Positions 1 through 13,004 of a DNA stretch of 64,000 bases are shown here, piece by piece. Source of the stretch: Phallus indusiatus (Eukaryota; Basidiomycota; Agaricomycetes; Phallales; Phallaceae); assembly GCA_027605045.1 (NCBI GenBank), contig JAQFWX010000142.1, positions 23,655 to 87,654 on the forward strand, in the 5' to 3' direction. The position numbers were made by a program, and so were the translations under genes. Each line of letters begins with the position of its first letter. Position 1 is the stretch's first letter. A model generated the notes under the pieces. It saw nothing but the letters and a program-made list of their open reading frames with translations. It did no database searches and was not told the origin of the DNA.

Positions 1-2395
1 GCTACGCGGGCTTATTTGTTTGGTGAACGCGATGGTGGATCATTTGAAGATATCCCTCAAGACCGTCTCCCGCCCATTCTGAGTAAAAATATTATTACGT
101 CTAGAGACGCTACCAAACTGTTCGATATGTAAGTGACTTGTATATTCTTTTGAGCTATCATTTATTGTGGGGTTTTCTGTAGATTTTTTGATAGGATGAA
201 TGTGAGCAAACAACCTCCGCGTCAGATATACTTATAGAATCTCTTTCTATAGATGGTTTTCTCAGCTTGTGATCCAGTTATTCATACACCCGTTCGAGTT
301 CTTCAAAGTAGTGTTTTTCTATTTACTACCAGTGGGTTATCGGAACTATCATGATTTTCATGTGATCTAACTCGCCTATGTCAGTTTGCGCGGTCGCGTC
401 AAAACACTATACAGAACGACCTGAACTCTATCCAACACTGCTCGAATACGCCAAGGACGCCGCGGGACAGGCCATACATGGCTCTAAAACCGTTGAGACA
501 ACTCAGGCCTTTCTATTACTAGGCGTTCACATGCCACCTTCGCAAACCTTCATAGCCGACAGAGCCTACCTATTTCTTGGATTAGCAATTCGGTACGTAA
601 GTCGCCCACGTGAAGTATTTAACTAGAAGTTCTTTCAGTATTGCCATAGATATTGAACTATATCGACCTCAATATACGTATGAACCGCCGCCAGATATGC
701 CTGAAGTTCAAGCTCGTCGCTTGTTGAATCGTGGACGGACGTGGCTAAACTGCTTTTGCAACGACAGGTCTATTTCTACACAAATGGGTAAGGCCACGGC
801 CATTTTGATTCGTGGGCCACCAATTCCGTTCAACATCAAAACGTGGTGGTGCTGTTCGAAATGGAACCTTCCGTCTGACATCCACATGTGCGCCTACGCT
901 GATTTACTATCGGTTGTGAGTCTTTTTTCTCTATTGGCGTCATTTTTTCCAATTCTAAACATTTGCTTCTATTTTTTTTTCATCCAGATGGCTGATTTTC
1001 ATGATGTCGTGTATCTCGATGCATATTCCGCTGATGGACGGAAAAAGGCAAATAGTTTCACTTGAATGCGTGTGTAAAACAGTTATTGATGAAGAAATTT
1101 TCACCGTAGCCGCTTAACTTGGACCTAGTGAAACAGTATGCAGACAAAATCTCCGCTGTCCAGCAATCGTGGACGAACATAATTACAACCAATTTCCCAA
1201 ACCGTATTTAATTTCCATAAAAATAAATATATACCGTTAATCTGATTTTTTTTCAGGTGCTGACGTCAAATTGGCCTGGAGAGACAATTTATGGCCTTTG
1301 TATGTTATTGTCAAAATTGAAATTGACAAGGTTTTGATTAATGTTGATTTTTCAGTACAAGCAACTACGCCAAACTTGTCGTCTTGTCTATTGGTTTACG
1401 CAACGGAATGCTACAAGGCTTGACAGACAAGAACCCTTTCAGCGAACAATCCATCACTGCTGCGTGTGCACTTTTGACCCAAGTCCTAGACAAGCTTGCC
1501 GTACTCGGATGTCAGTTCATTTTTCCCTTTAGATGTCATTAATACTTATGTTTTGCAATGTACAGATATGCGATATTGTGTGGAAGCTTACTTCGTTTTC
1601 ATGGGCTTTGCTGCTGCGTTTCTACTGAAGGTCAGTTTCAATATTATAATAAAGGGAAGGTCAATTAAATTGTATGACAAGATCCTTCGACGCAAATTCT
1701 CGTTCATGAGAAAACCCGGACAAGATGAAGAGATTATCAGTCTTGTCGAGCGGCTGATAGCTCTTCTTGGATCGGACGAGGTTGCAATTGACAATCGACA
1801 TACACCAAAATTATATTCGAAATTTCTTGGAGACATTTTAGCACAGTATAAAAGCACACATATGAAAGAAAAATTGGACGCTGATTCAGGTGATAATCGC
1901 GAACACCAACTCGCGCCTGGGAGTGTCAAAACCAACGTCAGAACCAACGTTCAAAACCATCCTCATAATACTAGTGTTGTTACACAACCAATGGAAGATA
2001 TACAATCCTCCATGTATTCTTACAGCCCAATGCAATTTACGGATTACCTCGATCCGACATTTGATACGTCGTATGGTGGCTATAGCATGGGTGATACCTC
2101 TCCTGCTATGGATCTCGATATTCCATTACCACTTTCGGCTGAAAGCGATCAGCAGACCTTGCTTAGTATGCGGCCACTTGAGGATCCGGCATTTTGGGAG
2201 CATTTGGGAATGCCTTTGGCTACTAATCCGGAAACGTGGCCACAAGTTGTGGACATGACACATGGTACAGGAGCAGGGTTGTATAATCCTTTGCAGGTAC
2301 ATAATCCGTTTCAAAACAACCAAGCGAGTTATCGAACGTACAGCTCCGGAATGGGTACCTCGTTCAGCGAACCATACTATCGTCAATATTTTTAA
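1..2395 (+). CDS. Fungal-specific transcription factor (fungal_trans domain), C-terminal part
   Basis: The gene enters from the left edge, so the start and any Zn2Cys6 cluster lie outside the window. Several exons read through the middle homology region: ATRAYLFGERDGG opens the window, TICAVASKHY follows a spliced junction near 377, then LAIRIAID, AWRDNLWPL and SNYAKLVVLSIGLRNG. These match the fungal_trans (PF04082) domain of basidiomycete acu-15/XlnR-like regulators from memory. The C-terminal exon (about 1566-2395, with a probable 51 nt in-frame intron near 1631-1681) is low-complexity and Asp/Met/Pro-rich, as in an activation domain, and ends in YRQYF. The expected role is nuclear, DNA-binding regulation; the target genes are unknown. 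One junction, about 1045-1125, could not be resolved into a clean splice and may hide an extra intron or a frameshift. Confidence 0.8.
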
Positions 2396-4278
2396 TCAAG
2401 GCGTATAGTATGTTTAATTTCTTGAACAATTCAAAGTACCCTAGTTCTTTTCCTAATGTAGATCTATATCACTTGACGCGATTTGTATACCTAGAAATTA
2501 TGTATCGAATACCATGACATAGTTTTACCCAAGTTTAGTGCATGGCTCGGTGTTTTTTTTCAGGTTAGATTGGTGGAATCAAATTGAGAACAATTGACCC
2601 ATTTCGCAATGGGGCTTGGCACACGCAAAACAAGGACTATGTAGTACTAGTGGTATCTCCAATTTCACTCTGTCAATGAGGATCTCAGCGTAAAAGTGCT
2701 AGATATGCGAATCACCCTCTCTACCACTTTTGAAAGATTCTGTTCAATATTGACCCTGCGGGTTAGCTTGTCCGTCTGAGAAGGGAATAAGTCTATCTAG
2801 ATTACCGGCATTTTCTCGTCGTCAGGCAAGATCCAACATCATCTCTTCAAAGAGCCTTTTGAGGCCTTTTGAGTGTCTCCGCTCTGGCCATTTTTAGTTC
2901 CAGGCGCGGGTGATCTTGTCCTTATTTTGACGATATATAACCGTCTCAGGGATCTTATATTATAGCAAACTAAATACATACAGCAGGTACTCAACGACAT
3001 CTCCGCTGAAATGTCCCTGAGGACGGTAGTATTAATGCTTCTTAAGGGATGAGTCGATTATCATTGGATCTCGAGGTTGATGGACTATGGATTTGTGAAC
3101 TTGCGATCTTGATTCTACCTTCTTGTGTTTGAGCGGGATTTTTGTTTTCGCCTAAAATGTAGAAAGGCAAGTTCATCTCCCACGGGTCTTGAACAAGTCT
3201 TGTTGCAGCCCGTGTAAAGTCCTGCTTGGCTTACATTTATCAGCCGTCGCTTCGTGAGCACGTGAGATTTCCACACATTTTTATGCCCCCCTTTACTCAG
3301 ATAAAGCAGGGTGAGAAGGCCGGTGAATAACAAGCTTACTGTAGGAACGGAGAAACATCTTCGCCTCTTCTTGCTAGATAGACGACCCTAGTTTATGCTC
3401 AACCATGACAAGCATGAAACAAGGAAGATTTCTCATGACGTACCGTATGCGTTTGGTCAAGAGCAAACTAAAAACAGCCACACATGGCGACTGCTTTGTT
3501 GCCACCGTTCTCATTCCACTCATCCATTGTCGCACATACACCATCAACACAGATGAAGAATAAAAACATATACATCACAGTGCGAAACAGGACAGCAATC
3601 TTTATTCAAAGGGAACTTAGCGGGCGCTCTAGCTCTCTGAGAGAAGAGAGGTAAGCGAGTGCGAAACGATGGGTCGGGATGTGCTTCGAAAATTTAAGCT
3701 TTGAGTTTTTGCATTGTATAGAATTGAAATCCGGGTACACTTACTGTGATTCCTTTTGGACACAGTGAATTATTCAAAAAAACTTCTGGTTCATCATGCA
3801 TCACAGCCTAGCTCCCGGTCAAAGTTGATATGGAAGCCCGTCTGGCTAGCTTTTTTGGCACGGTAAATGCAAGGATAAACTAGTTGGAATGGTTCCCAAA
3901 ACGTGTCGGCTCAGTTAACACCGGGACATATTTGGAAAGACGAAACGATTATTGATCGTGTCTTCAATGTTCATCTGTTGCCGGAGCGAAGAAACCCGTC
4001 GGCTGGTAACAATGGTGACTTTCCTGCGACAGCGCAATTCGTAGGATGCCATAATCATTCAAGCCAGTAAATGGAAAGCATAATATAAATCCATTCCATA
4101 ACGAACAAAGTGTGCAAGTGCAAGCTCGGTGCAATGTGAAGCTGTAGAATATGCACGCTAGAGGTGCAGCTCGTGTTGGGTGGGCAGCGGCATTGATCAA
4201 ATTTCAAAGTCCGCTCAAAAAGCTTTTTATCGAGTACCCTCCGAAAATCTCAGAAACAAAAAAGAGCGTGCTCACATA
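2396..4278. other. Intergenic, 1.9 kb, no supported gene
   Basis: Only short unconserved ORFs occur on both strands. No tRNA-like B box, tandem repeat or recognisable element was seen. The last 100-200 bases should contain the eIF3l promoter. Confidence 0.5.
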
Positions 4279-6827
4279 ATGTCGACCAGACCTCAATTAT
4301 GGACAACTGAAACGGAAATAGATGAGGATCTCGCCGAGGTTGATATTAACTTGGCTTTAGGGAGTTATGGTCAAGGCCAGGGCGCATACGATGTCGGTCA
4401 GTGTTTGAATTATTTCCCAGTATTTGCTCAAGTTTCTGAAGATTGTTGCTTATTCTTAATGATCAGGTATTCCTCCCGTGCTAAACGATGCAACAATTCT
4501 TGCCATGCAGCAACAAATCGCTCAACAAGCTGCTCTATCGCAGGTCCCAGAAGTCGTTAAACGTGTTAGTCCGTTCTCCGTTCTCCGTATTCCGCTTGTT
4601 CCAACTGGATTAAATCTTCTCTCTCTTTTCATAGTTTATAGTGCACTTTCATAAGGCTATCCGGGATCAAAATATTACGGAGATAACAGCTGCTTATGAG
4701 GGAGGATGGAATAAGCTGACCGAGAAGTTTTATGCAAAAATGGAATGGCCTGAGGCTGAAATTATTGCACCTCTGGTTGGAGAGGGTGAGTTTGTCTCTC
4801 AGATTATTCCACGTTCATTCATTGAAACTCGTATTAGATCCCATATTCCTGATTTTATACCGCGAACTATACTACCGGTCTGTTGAAGTCGTCTCCGCTT
4901 TATGATCCTAAATATCTTAACATTCATCACATTTTAGCCACGTTTATTCGCGCCTTCAACCCGACGTAGATGATCGGATACACTCGTATGAAAACAGTTG
5001 CGAGTTGTTCAATTACCTACTAAGTTCGTCGTAACTATACTTGGTCTACATATCGCACTAACAATACGTCTTTGGTAGACTCGGAATCACCACCACCGTT
5101 ATCACTTCCAGATCAGTGGCTATGGGATATCATCGATGAATTCATTTATCAATTCCAGTCGTTTTCTGTTTGGAGATCTCGCGTGCGACAAAAATCTGAA
5201 GAGGAGATCCAGCTGTTGGCTGTGGAAGGCGGACAAGTGTGTTTTCTTTTCTCTTTGAAAATGCTTTTGTTGCGGAATTAACGGTTCCTCAAAAGGTCTG
5301 GTCATGTTATTCCGTCCTCAACGTTCTCTACTCTTTCATTCAAAAATCTAAAATCAACGAGCATGTCGCTGCTTTACAGCGAGATGCAAGCCCCGAAGAA
5401 ATAGCGTCAGTTCTAAGTTTGTTCCTTCTAGTCTTTTCGTTCCTAACAGTGCTTTTTGCAGTGAAATAATCGGCGAATATGGTTCTAAACACCTATACCA
5501 AATGCTAGGCTATTTCTCCATCGTCGGGCTCCTGCGCGTCCACACCTTGCTGGGGGATTTCACACTAGCCCTTAAAGTGATGGATAATATCGAACTCAGC
5601 CAGAAAGCCTTCTTTACTCGTGTTACTGCATGCCATGTCGCAACGTATTACTACGTTGGATTCTGTTACATGGCTTTACGCCGATATCCAGATGCAGCTC
5701 GTACTTTTATTTCCATTTTGAATTTCATTTTGAGGATGAGATCGTATCATACAAGAAGTTACCAATACGATCAGGTAAGCTTTTATGCAGTTACATTTAC
5801 ACGAAGTTTTGATTTACTGATTGGGTTTTTCTCTTTTTGCACTGTATAGATAAATAAGACTGCGGATCGGATGTACGCGCTTTTTGCTATTTGCAATGCT
5901 TTGTCGCCTAGCCGGTTAGACGATAACATTCTCAACATTGTCAAAGAACGATATGGCGAACAGGTAGCCAAAATGGCTCAAGGGTTCGTCCTCTTTCTGA
6001 ATGAAATAATGATTCCTACTAAATTGTTCCATTGATCCACAGAGAAGAAGGATTATCAGCTTTTGAAGAACTTTTCCTCTACGCATGTCCAAAATTCATA
6101 TCCGCCAATCCTCCACCGTACCACGACGCCAGTCTTTTAGGACCGTATCTCGAAAATCCATCTCCAATTGTCGAACAAGCTCAACACCAACTTTCGCTTT
6201 TCATGAGCGATGTGAGAAATCAATTGGCGATTCCCACGCTAAGAAGCTTTTTGAGGCTTTATACGAGTTTGGACGCTGCGAAGCTTGCTGGGTTTTTGGA
6301 TAAGGAGGAAGAGGATGTTGTGAGGGAGATGATGGTGATGAAGCAGGCTAGTAGGAGTGTTAGTCGGGCTGTTGCTAGTGATAAGGAGAAGGAAAAAGAT
6401 GGGAATGGTGGGACTGTGCATCATTCGAATGGGAGTCTTTTGGACGGTGAAACGATTTCGACGAGTGATTTAGATTTCGTTATCAACCAGGTGGGCTGGC
6501 CTTTCTTTCTTTTATTCTGCGAACAAGTTCATTGATTGATTGTCGGTGTAGAATATGATTCATGTTGCGGAGACGACTGTTGGAAGACGTTATGCTGGGT
6601 GGTTTATCCGGAATACGGAACATGCGCATAGAGTGTTGGACACATTGCGAGCTACACCGCTCCCTGTTCCACCTTCAAAAGCGTCTAACAATGCTAACGC
6701 AGGAGGTAACAACCCTGCTGCCGTTGGCAATGATGCTCATGCTGCGAAATCTAATGCTGCTACTGGGGGAGGAGGTAAATCGGGTAATGCTTGGGGAGGT
6801 GCGAGAAAAGTCGAGGTAGCTGCTTAA
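4279..6827 (+). CDS. eIF3l: Eukaryotic translation initiation factor 3 subunit L (eIF3l)
   Basis: This is a subunit of the eIF3 complex, acting in the cytoplasm in 43S pre-initiation complex assembly. The start ATG at 4279 gives [15 protein letters not shown]. Exons 4279-4396, 4467-4564 and 4635-4785 can be placed exactly. Later exons give the family-typical stretches [74 protein letters not shown] and [19 protein letters not shown], covering the PCI-like PF10255 region nearly end to end. The length is about 600 residues, with a Gly/Asn-rich tail beyond the usual C-terminus. The junction near 5415-5461 is ambiguous; a donor inside the 5430s keeps the frame. The gene is convergent with the Ndc1 gene downstream. 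Confidence 0.95.
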
Positions 6828-7134
6828 GAGGATTTATTCTTCTTTCTTTGCTTGTCTTCGTTGTACTTCCAAAAGTGATTCATTAGTGAATCAATGCACT
6901 TTTTTTGTTTTAAGAGCAGTGAAATTATTTATGTCTGTCAATGTGATGAGGTTGATTTACATTTCAAGGCTACACTTTTGCTCGTTTGTTTTTGGTGAAA
7001 TCTGGATACATTTTCTATTCTTGTTTTTGTGTAATTACTATCGCTTTAATCTAACCTTTCATTCCATGAAAACCTGAAGCTTCTGAGCCGTATTTGGCGG
7101 GAACTTGTAAACCCCAAGACGATGTCCAAACGTC
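6828..7134. other. Convergent 3' intergenic spacer
   Basis: This is T-rich 3' flanking sequence between eIF3l (plus) and the Ndc1 gene (minus), presumably holding both polyadenylation regions. Nothing else was seen. Confidence 0.5.
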
Positions 7135-9538
7135 TTACATATCAAATCCAATCCAACTCGTAGAGCTATGAAACATAAGGTAATAAGAATCAGACATAGC
7201 GACATTCAAGTGTAAGGTCTGACCTTGAACCAACGACACAACGAGTTCTATAGCTTTAGCAAGATCTCGTAACGATTCCTTATCTCGCTCTCGTAATGCA
7301 GAACGATCGTCTTCAGATGGAAGCATCTTTTCCAATTCAGCTTGATACGACTCTGCTACGTCCAAAAAACTAGTGAATGCTTCCAGGACGCGTGGTATAT
7401 CGCGTTGAACGACACCGAGGGTATCTTCTGTTAGTGAGACTGATACTAGACGACTCAGAGCTGAAAACATGTTAATAGAGTGTTCTCATGAAGAAGAGAG
7501 ACAGGAAATATGAGTGTACCTTCAATGCGGACGATATCTAGATATACGTCTGGTAAAGACGCTCTAGCTTCTCTTTCTACACTTGTCTTTGTCCACCATT
7601 CTCTCACTTTCCATTCTCTAGGTAGCCTTCTTTCCATCCAGCTAAGAAGACTTATTATTAAAGCGGTTTTATTTATACGAGAAGGAGGCGGAGGGGGTGT
7701 TGTAGGGATAATATCTTTTTTGACGATGTCGACTGCTTTTTCGACTTTTTGTTCGATGGCTTTTAAAGGTGTTGATGGTGCTGAGAGAAATGCTTTTGGG
7801 ATGACTGTCGTAGCCGTCGTCGTCATCGTCGTCGATACTGTTCCTTGGACAGCTGAAGCTACGCTTTTACCAATTGGACTGCTATTTTCCGACGAAGCGA
7901 ACGAGTCAAAAAAGGATTTTGGCGAAGGCTTTACGATATCTTGTCGTCGAATTAGAGGTGTAACTGGCGTTTTTGCCGACGCTTTGGTTTCCTTTGGTGG
8001 GGCGGATGCAGGGGGAGGGGGCGGAGGAGCTGGTTTGCCACGTCGAATTAGGCATTGATAGTTTTGTCCGAGTGTGAGTAGGATTTGTCTTGTCAAGGCG
8101 TTCCATAGTGTTGGATTCGTTTTGGAGTCTGAAAATAGGCTTGTGCGGCGTGAGGCTGCTTCTGGAGTAGATGAGCGAGCTAATGAGGCAAGTTCGATAT
8201 AAGCGTGATGCTATTTGAATATTTAGCAAGTTGTGGGTAAGCTAGAGTGTGATAAAGTACCTTGAAATATCTATCTTTTGAATGGATGCCGGCAATAAGG
8301 ACTGGGTTAGGATTGGGAAGGAATTGAGTGAAACTAATTGGCTTGAATAGATGGGGGTAAGCTTCAGGTATGTGAGAGAGGGTAATACGTACTCTGGCAG
8401 CCCAGTAGTCGAACGCTGATTCTACAAACTCCCAGACAAAGGTTGTACGGAATCCGAGTGCGAGCAGTCTGGACCATGGAACATCTATAGACCATGTTCG
8501 TCCAAAGGCGTGAAGTAATGGTCTGCTCAAAAAGTTAGAAGTAAGATAAAGAAGATATTTCGATAACTGACCTAGTGTATATTGATAATATTGGGATATT
8601 TCGTAGGGTTGGAAGAAGGATAGTCCGAAGAGAATGGTACCAGAGAGGATACAACGCCAAATGAATGACAGTTATAAGGACTGTACTAGTAATGGATTTG
8701 AGATTGAGAAAAGCAGCGGCTGAGTCGAGCATCATCAGAGGATATGATGAAGACGAGACCTAAAGGACAGTGAGATACCGATTTCACGTTGTAATTCGAC
8801 AAATGTACCAGGTTAGATGGGTCGTCGTGGCGGGGCCATCTGACAACATGACGTTGTCGAATAATATCACGCGCAGCAAATAAAAGGCCTAGACTGGCAT
8901 TGAAGAAGGCGATATAGAAGAAACGTTCATTGATACGAAAGATATTCCGTCTAGAAGGAATGGCTCTTTGTTAGAAGAAAGAAGCCATAAATAGAGGTAG
9001 AACTGACCGTGTAGGGGACAAGATGGATAGTTTTGAATCGTCCCATTCAGTGAGATTTATCCAAGCAACGTAAATGGCGGCGAGTGAGAAGCCGGAGGTA
9101 GCGAAATAGCCTAATGTTCTCCATACCCTGGAGCTCGATATGAGAGCGAGAAAGGTCTGTGCACGGGACGGTAGAGAATTAAACGGATCTGCAAGGATGT
9201 CCGTGAGAAGAGCCACAAGTAACGATTACTCCTTACTGACCTGAGACTGCACGGCCTCTCAAGATTAACACAGGTAGAGCGGCAAAGGCAAAAGTGGCTG
9301 ATGCAAACAAGCCTGTAACGACGAGATGACTGACGAAGCCTAATCGCTGTCCGCGGGAGAGGTCGAGCGACGGAACGAAGTAGAGAAGGTATGCGAATGT
9401 CAGGAATGCGAGAGATATGGCGAGTATTCTATTGCCTAGCTCTTTCTTGAGGAGAGGATCGTAGGTGGATTTAGGATCTGGAAGTGGCGTTGGAGGTTCC
9501 TTTCGAGCAAAGGGACGCAGTGGAGTGATGATAGACAT
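7135..9538 (-). CDS. Nucleoporin Ndc1/Nup (pore membrane protein)
   Basis: Ndc1 is an integral membrane nucleoporin that anchors pore complexes and spindle pole bodies in the nuclear envelope. The ATG at 9538 opens MSIITPLRPFARKEP. The N-terminal half carries about six hydrophobic segments, for example around ILAISLAFLTFAYLLYF and FATSGFSLAAIYVAWI. The C-terminal half is soluble: a conserved block around LIAGIHSKDRYFKYFAYAEL, then a Pro/Thr-rich linker, then a helical end ending in SSTSWIGFDM. This layout, and the block FAYAELASLARSSTPEAASRRTSLF read as two adjacent parts across an intron, fit the Ndc1_Nup family (PF09531). Exons are split by short introns. The assignment rests on remembered family layout, so it is less certain than for eIF3l. 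Confidence 0.75.
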
Positions 9539-9968
9539 CCTTGGGATGTACTAATTAGACGTTCGTTAGTGAAAGGAGCGAGTATGTTGTGCGCGAAATC
9601 TTGGTGAAGAGTGACCGTGACAGTGGCAGACGCGTTTTCGACGCGTGATCAGGCGCCCGTGCTCAGATTCACTCTGGACTCAATGATCAAGCCAATAGAT
9701 AAATAGACATGGACGAATTTATTCAGATTCACATTTGCGTGACAGCATAAACAGATAGATTTTGTTCCGGACTGTTGATGGATTATTTCAACAGACAGAC
9801 ATCCGTTCCTCTCAAAATGTCATATTAATAACTCAATTTTCAGACATCTCAGACATTCACAAAGTACGGTTACAGCTCAAAAAAAGCTTTATTTGTTTGG
9901 TATATAAATTTGTCTATGGCAGCTCGGTTTACACTTCATAGCTGCTAAGAAAGTAGACTAGATATAGT
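9539..9968. other. Spacer between the Ndc1 start and U4 snRNA copy A
   Basis: This 430 bp spacer holds the Ndc1 promoter region and the 3' flank of the minus-strand U4 gene. No ORF or repeat of note. Confidence 0.4.
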
Positions 9969-10090
9969 TTTCCAAAAATTGCTAATTCCCGAAGGAAATA
10001 GACGGGTTCGGATGTGTAATTTGCAATCAGCAAAAGACTGTGCCTCAGTAAAACGTCACTGGCGACAGTACATGCCCGAGCACAAGAGAT
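9969..10090 (-). ncRNA. U4 spliceosomal snRNA, copy A
   Basis: Read on the minus strand from 10090, the RNA begins ATCTCTTGTGCTCGGGC, able to pair with the U6 segment that forms U4/U6 stem II. Next comes the 5' stem-loop with a kink-turn arrangement (GCC-AGUGA...UGA-GGC), then TTGCTGATTG, which matches the stem I segment of U4 (TTGCTAATTG in metazoans). A central hairpin CCGAA/TTCGG follows and then an Sm site AATTTTTGG (9972-9980). These elements occur in the canonical U4 order. The 3' end is set where identity with copy B stops and could lie some bases further. Copy B at 49601-49722 is identical over all 122 bases. The role is the U4/U6.U5 tri-snRNP. Confidence 0.88.
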
Positions 10091-10119
10091 GGGGAATCAG
10101 GGCAGGAGGACAGTCCAGC

Positions 10120-10153
10120 TTATATAGGGTTCTTACACAATCGTGCACGGACC
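10120..10153 (-). promoter_or_regulatory. U4 copy A promoter: TATA box plus upstream GGTCCGTGCAC element
   Basis: On the minus strand, TATATAA (10120-10126) lies 30-36 bases upstream of the inferred 5' end, and GGTCCGTGCAC (10143-10153) lies 53-63 upstream. Both elements recur at nearly the same distances at copy B, while the bases between them differ. That marks them as selected promoter elements, the upstream one resembling a PSE. Confidence 0.7.
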
Positions 10154-10295
10154 ACCTAAACAAACGCCGAAAGGGTCCCTAACAGCCGAGCCTTATTTCA
10201 TTCAGCCATATGAGAGTAATGATAATAATGTTAATGCATTGCGTATATATGTATTTATTATGAACATGAACATGATATAGATATATTACTCATTT

Positions 10296-12784
10296 TTAAG
10301 CCCATGGGTTCCCTTCATCATACGGTGAAGTAGCATGATTTACAATCCCAGGAGGAGGCTCAGTCATCTGTGAAAGCACTTGCTCATCCGACTCCTCCAC
10401 AAATCGAACTTCTCCAGCTTGAGGCTCGTCCGTCTCTTGCTCCTCAATGTCCGCATAATTACCCATATCCTCTTCGTCGTCGTCATCGTCTTCTTCTTTT
10501 CGATACACTCGTCTCAACGCACGCGTCGCTCCAGGCTGTCCACGAACAGCAGGTTCCCCTCGCAGTCTCTCCCGCTGCAACCGCTCAATCTCCGCATCTC
10601 TGTCTTCCACAACAAGGTCAACTGCATCAGGCGCAACTACTTTGTATCGCGGTGAAGAGGAGGATGTCGCCTCAGCCTTTGCTCTCAATGAGGACGACCG
10701 CGATCTCGACTGAGTCGGAGAGTTTCGAACACGTTCCACATTCACATTCCGTGGAGACGAAGACGAAGACGCAATAGGCGATTTCCCGTGTCGTGCAATT
10801 TTTACTGGTCCTTTTCCCTTTTTAAAGTCTAGCTCTACGCCATCCGCTACGATATCTGGAATATGTCGACTCTCAAAGTCAATCAGATTTCCTCGATTCT
10901 CAAAGTCAGGCGGAATCCCTTCGCCGTCCCCCGATACAAGTCCCAGTCCACTCGGAGTCGTCCCCGTCGCTCCATATCCTTGTTGCACATCCTCTCCACC
11001 GTTTCCTCTCGCCTTTCCAATACTCCGACTAGGCTCGCCACGCACAGCCTTTCCTTTCCCTCTCTTTTGTCCAGGTAAATGCGCATGTGGATTACGCGTA
11101 GGCGAAAAGTACGCAGCTCGCTGGTTACTCAGTATCCGCTCTTCCTCTTCCCACATCGCTCGTCTCGCATTCTCCCCACTAACATCCACACACGGGTAAT
11201 TATAATCTCCAAACAAATAAGATCGAGACTGTTCGTATAATTCATCTTCGCTCGAATGCGGATCGCTGCACGTTAAACTGTATTCGTCCTCGATAATGTC
11301 AACCGTCTCGTCTCTCACGACAGAGCGAGCTTGTCCTTCCAATAATGGCGCATAAGCCTCTTCTTCATCCCCTGTAATCCGATTCCGCGCACGATCAGCG
11401 ACACCAGCCCCGCCATTCCTTTTAACACCTGCCTCAACAGTCGTTTCCTGATCCGGCATGGGCAACCAGTACTTTTGTCGTCCACCCTGAGCATACCGCA
11501 ACCCCGCACGAATCCGCCGTTCAAGTCCTGCTCCCTGGTGGATTTTACCCTCTGCAGGCTCGAATTCGCGATACGCCATTCCTTCGCCGTGTAAAGTCGC
11601 TTTGGTGTCCAATACGACGTCCTTTATGCCAAACGCGTCGCGCATGGCGTAGCGAAGTTGCATTCGAGCTGCGTATTGTACTTTGTTGTCCATGTAGTCG
11701 GTATGTGAGAAGGCGTACATGTGTGCGATTGCGAAGAGGGGCATTTCCAGACAGATGAGAAGGTCGGTTAACCCCAGAGATATATACGTAGCTAAAGAAA
11801 AAAAAAAGAGGGAACTGAGATACGATGATAGTAATGTCGAGGGTTATTCATACCCTCAGTATAAGGTCCGAGACGTTTGATGAGTCCAGCTGCTACCAAC
11901 ACGGAAATACAGAACGCCTGCCAGAAAGAGAAGAAAAGTATTCCTTTGACGCAAAGGAATTTGGGCATAGGTCGGTATGGCTGCAAGTCGTCGTTGATAA
12001 CGACCCATAACATGGCAAGACAATATAATGCAATGCATATGGAGATATTATATACCTAATTGCTATTGAGTATTTAGCTTTCTGAGGGTTACAGAGACAA
12101 CGTACAATTGACACATAAAGATATCCTGAACCGGCTTTAAGATCACCTTCGTCGTATTTCCCGAGGGCTTTCAAAAAGATAGTGACAGCAGCCAACAAAG
12201 GTTTTACTTGAACATACTCTATTTATTATTATTGCAAACGCCTTGTTAACATTATTCATATACAAAAACACCACTGGAATTTCAAACTCACGTAAGATAC
12301 CGCGTTTGAGCCATAAGTAGGTATAAGGATCTGAAGCGTCCAATTCGCGTTTGAATAGATTAAGAGGGAATAAAGGGTGTACGGGCGGACGACCGTGCAA
12401 TAAACTGAGAAGAGAACGTTCGCCTCCTAGGTACCCGATTAAGAGTTGGAAGAAGACATAAATTACGAATGCTTCGTAGACGTCGCGTATAGCGTCGATG
12501 AAGAAGGCCGCTTGAAGCGAGAAAAGGGATATGTAAGATGCAATGCCGTATACAGGAATCATAATCATAATTCGGATAACCATCCTAGATTATATTCAAT
12601 AACGGAAAAAAGGAGGCGAACACGCAGAGAATACGGACCGTTGTAAAAGAGGTTTACGATAATTTTTGAGATGGAAATAGATCGAACAGAAAGATACTAG
12701 TGTTGCTACGGCTGTGGCGATTCCGGCGCATGCTAGTAATGTAGGATTGAGTGCTGTCCCTGCTCCATCGCCTAGTGGTGACAT
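10296..12784 (-). CDS. OST-alpha/TMEM184 (DUF300) family membrane protein
   Basis: The start at 12784 gives MSPLGDGAGTALNPTLL. The first third has seven-TM-like hydrophobic segments with family blocks: FFIDAIRDVYEAFVIYVFFQLL, read as two parts, GGERSLLSLLHGRPP, VKPLLAAVTIFL, KGILFFSFWQAF and EMPLFAIAHMYAFSH. These match the Solute_trans_a/DUF300 family (PF03619). The rest, over 400 residues in one exon (10296-11744), is a predicted disordered cytoplasmic tail rich in Ser, Arg and Glu with an acidic run (EEDDDDDEED), ending GNPWA. The N-terminal part is split by several short introns. Family members are proposed transporters or vacuolar membrane regulators; the substrate is unknown. The gene is divergent from the SNARE gene, 220 bp away, so they probably share a promoter region. 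Confidence 0.88.
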
Positions 12785-13004
12785 TCTTAGGTTTATTTTG
12801 TGAATGTCAGGTCGGCGTCGGGCGTCGGTTGGAGAGGAAGTATAATGAAGTGTTCAAGTTGACGTATGTATGGCGGGCGCGGTTTGTGGGTGGTTGTGGG
12901 TTGGATGACGGGGCCGCGATCAAAAGTCACACACTGCGTCGGCTATAGCTCGTCGTTCGTCGCCTGATAACCCAAGTACTTTTTCTTCTTCTCGCTCTTT
13001 TGTA

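Noticed and set aside
7510..8058. 182-residue plus ORF
   Set aside because: Antisense shadow of the Pro/Thr-rich Ndc1 exon on the minus strand.
9979..10182. A 67-residue ORF whose sequence LIPEGNRRVRM... recurs at 49473-49766, suggesting a conserved protein or transposon fragment
   Set aside because: Both ORFs are antisense to the identical 122-base RNA that has all U4 snRNA landmarks; similarity ends at the RNA boundaries and the downstream residues differ.
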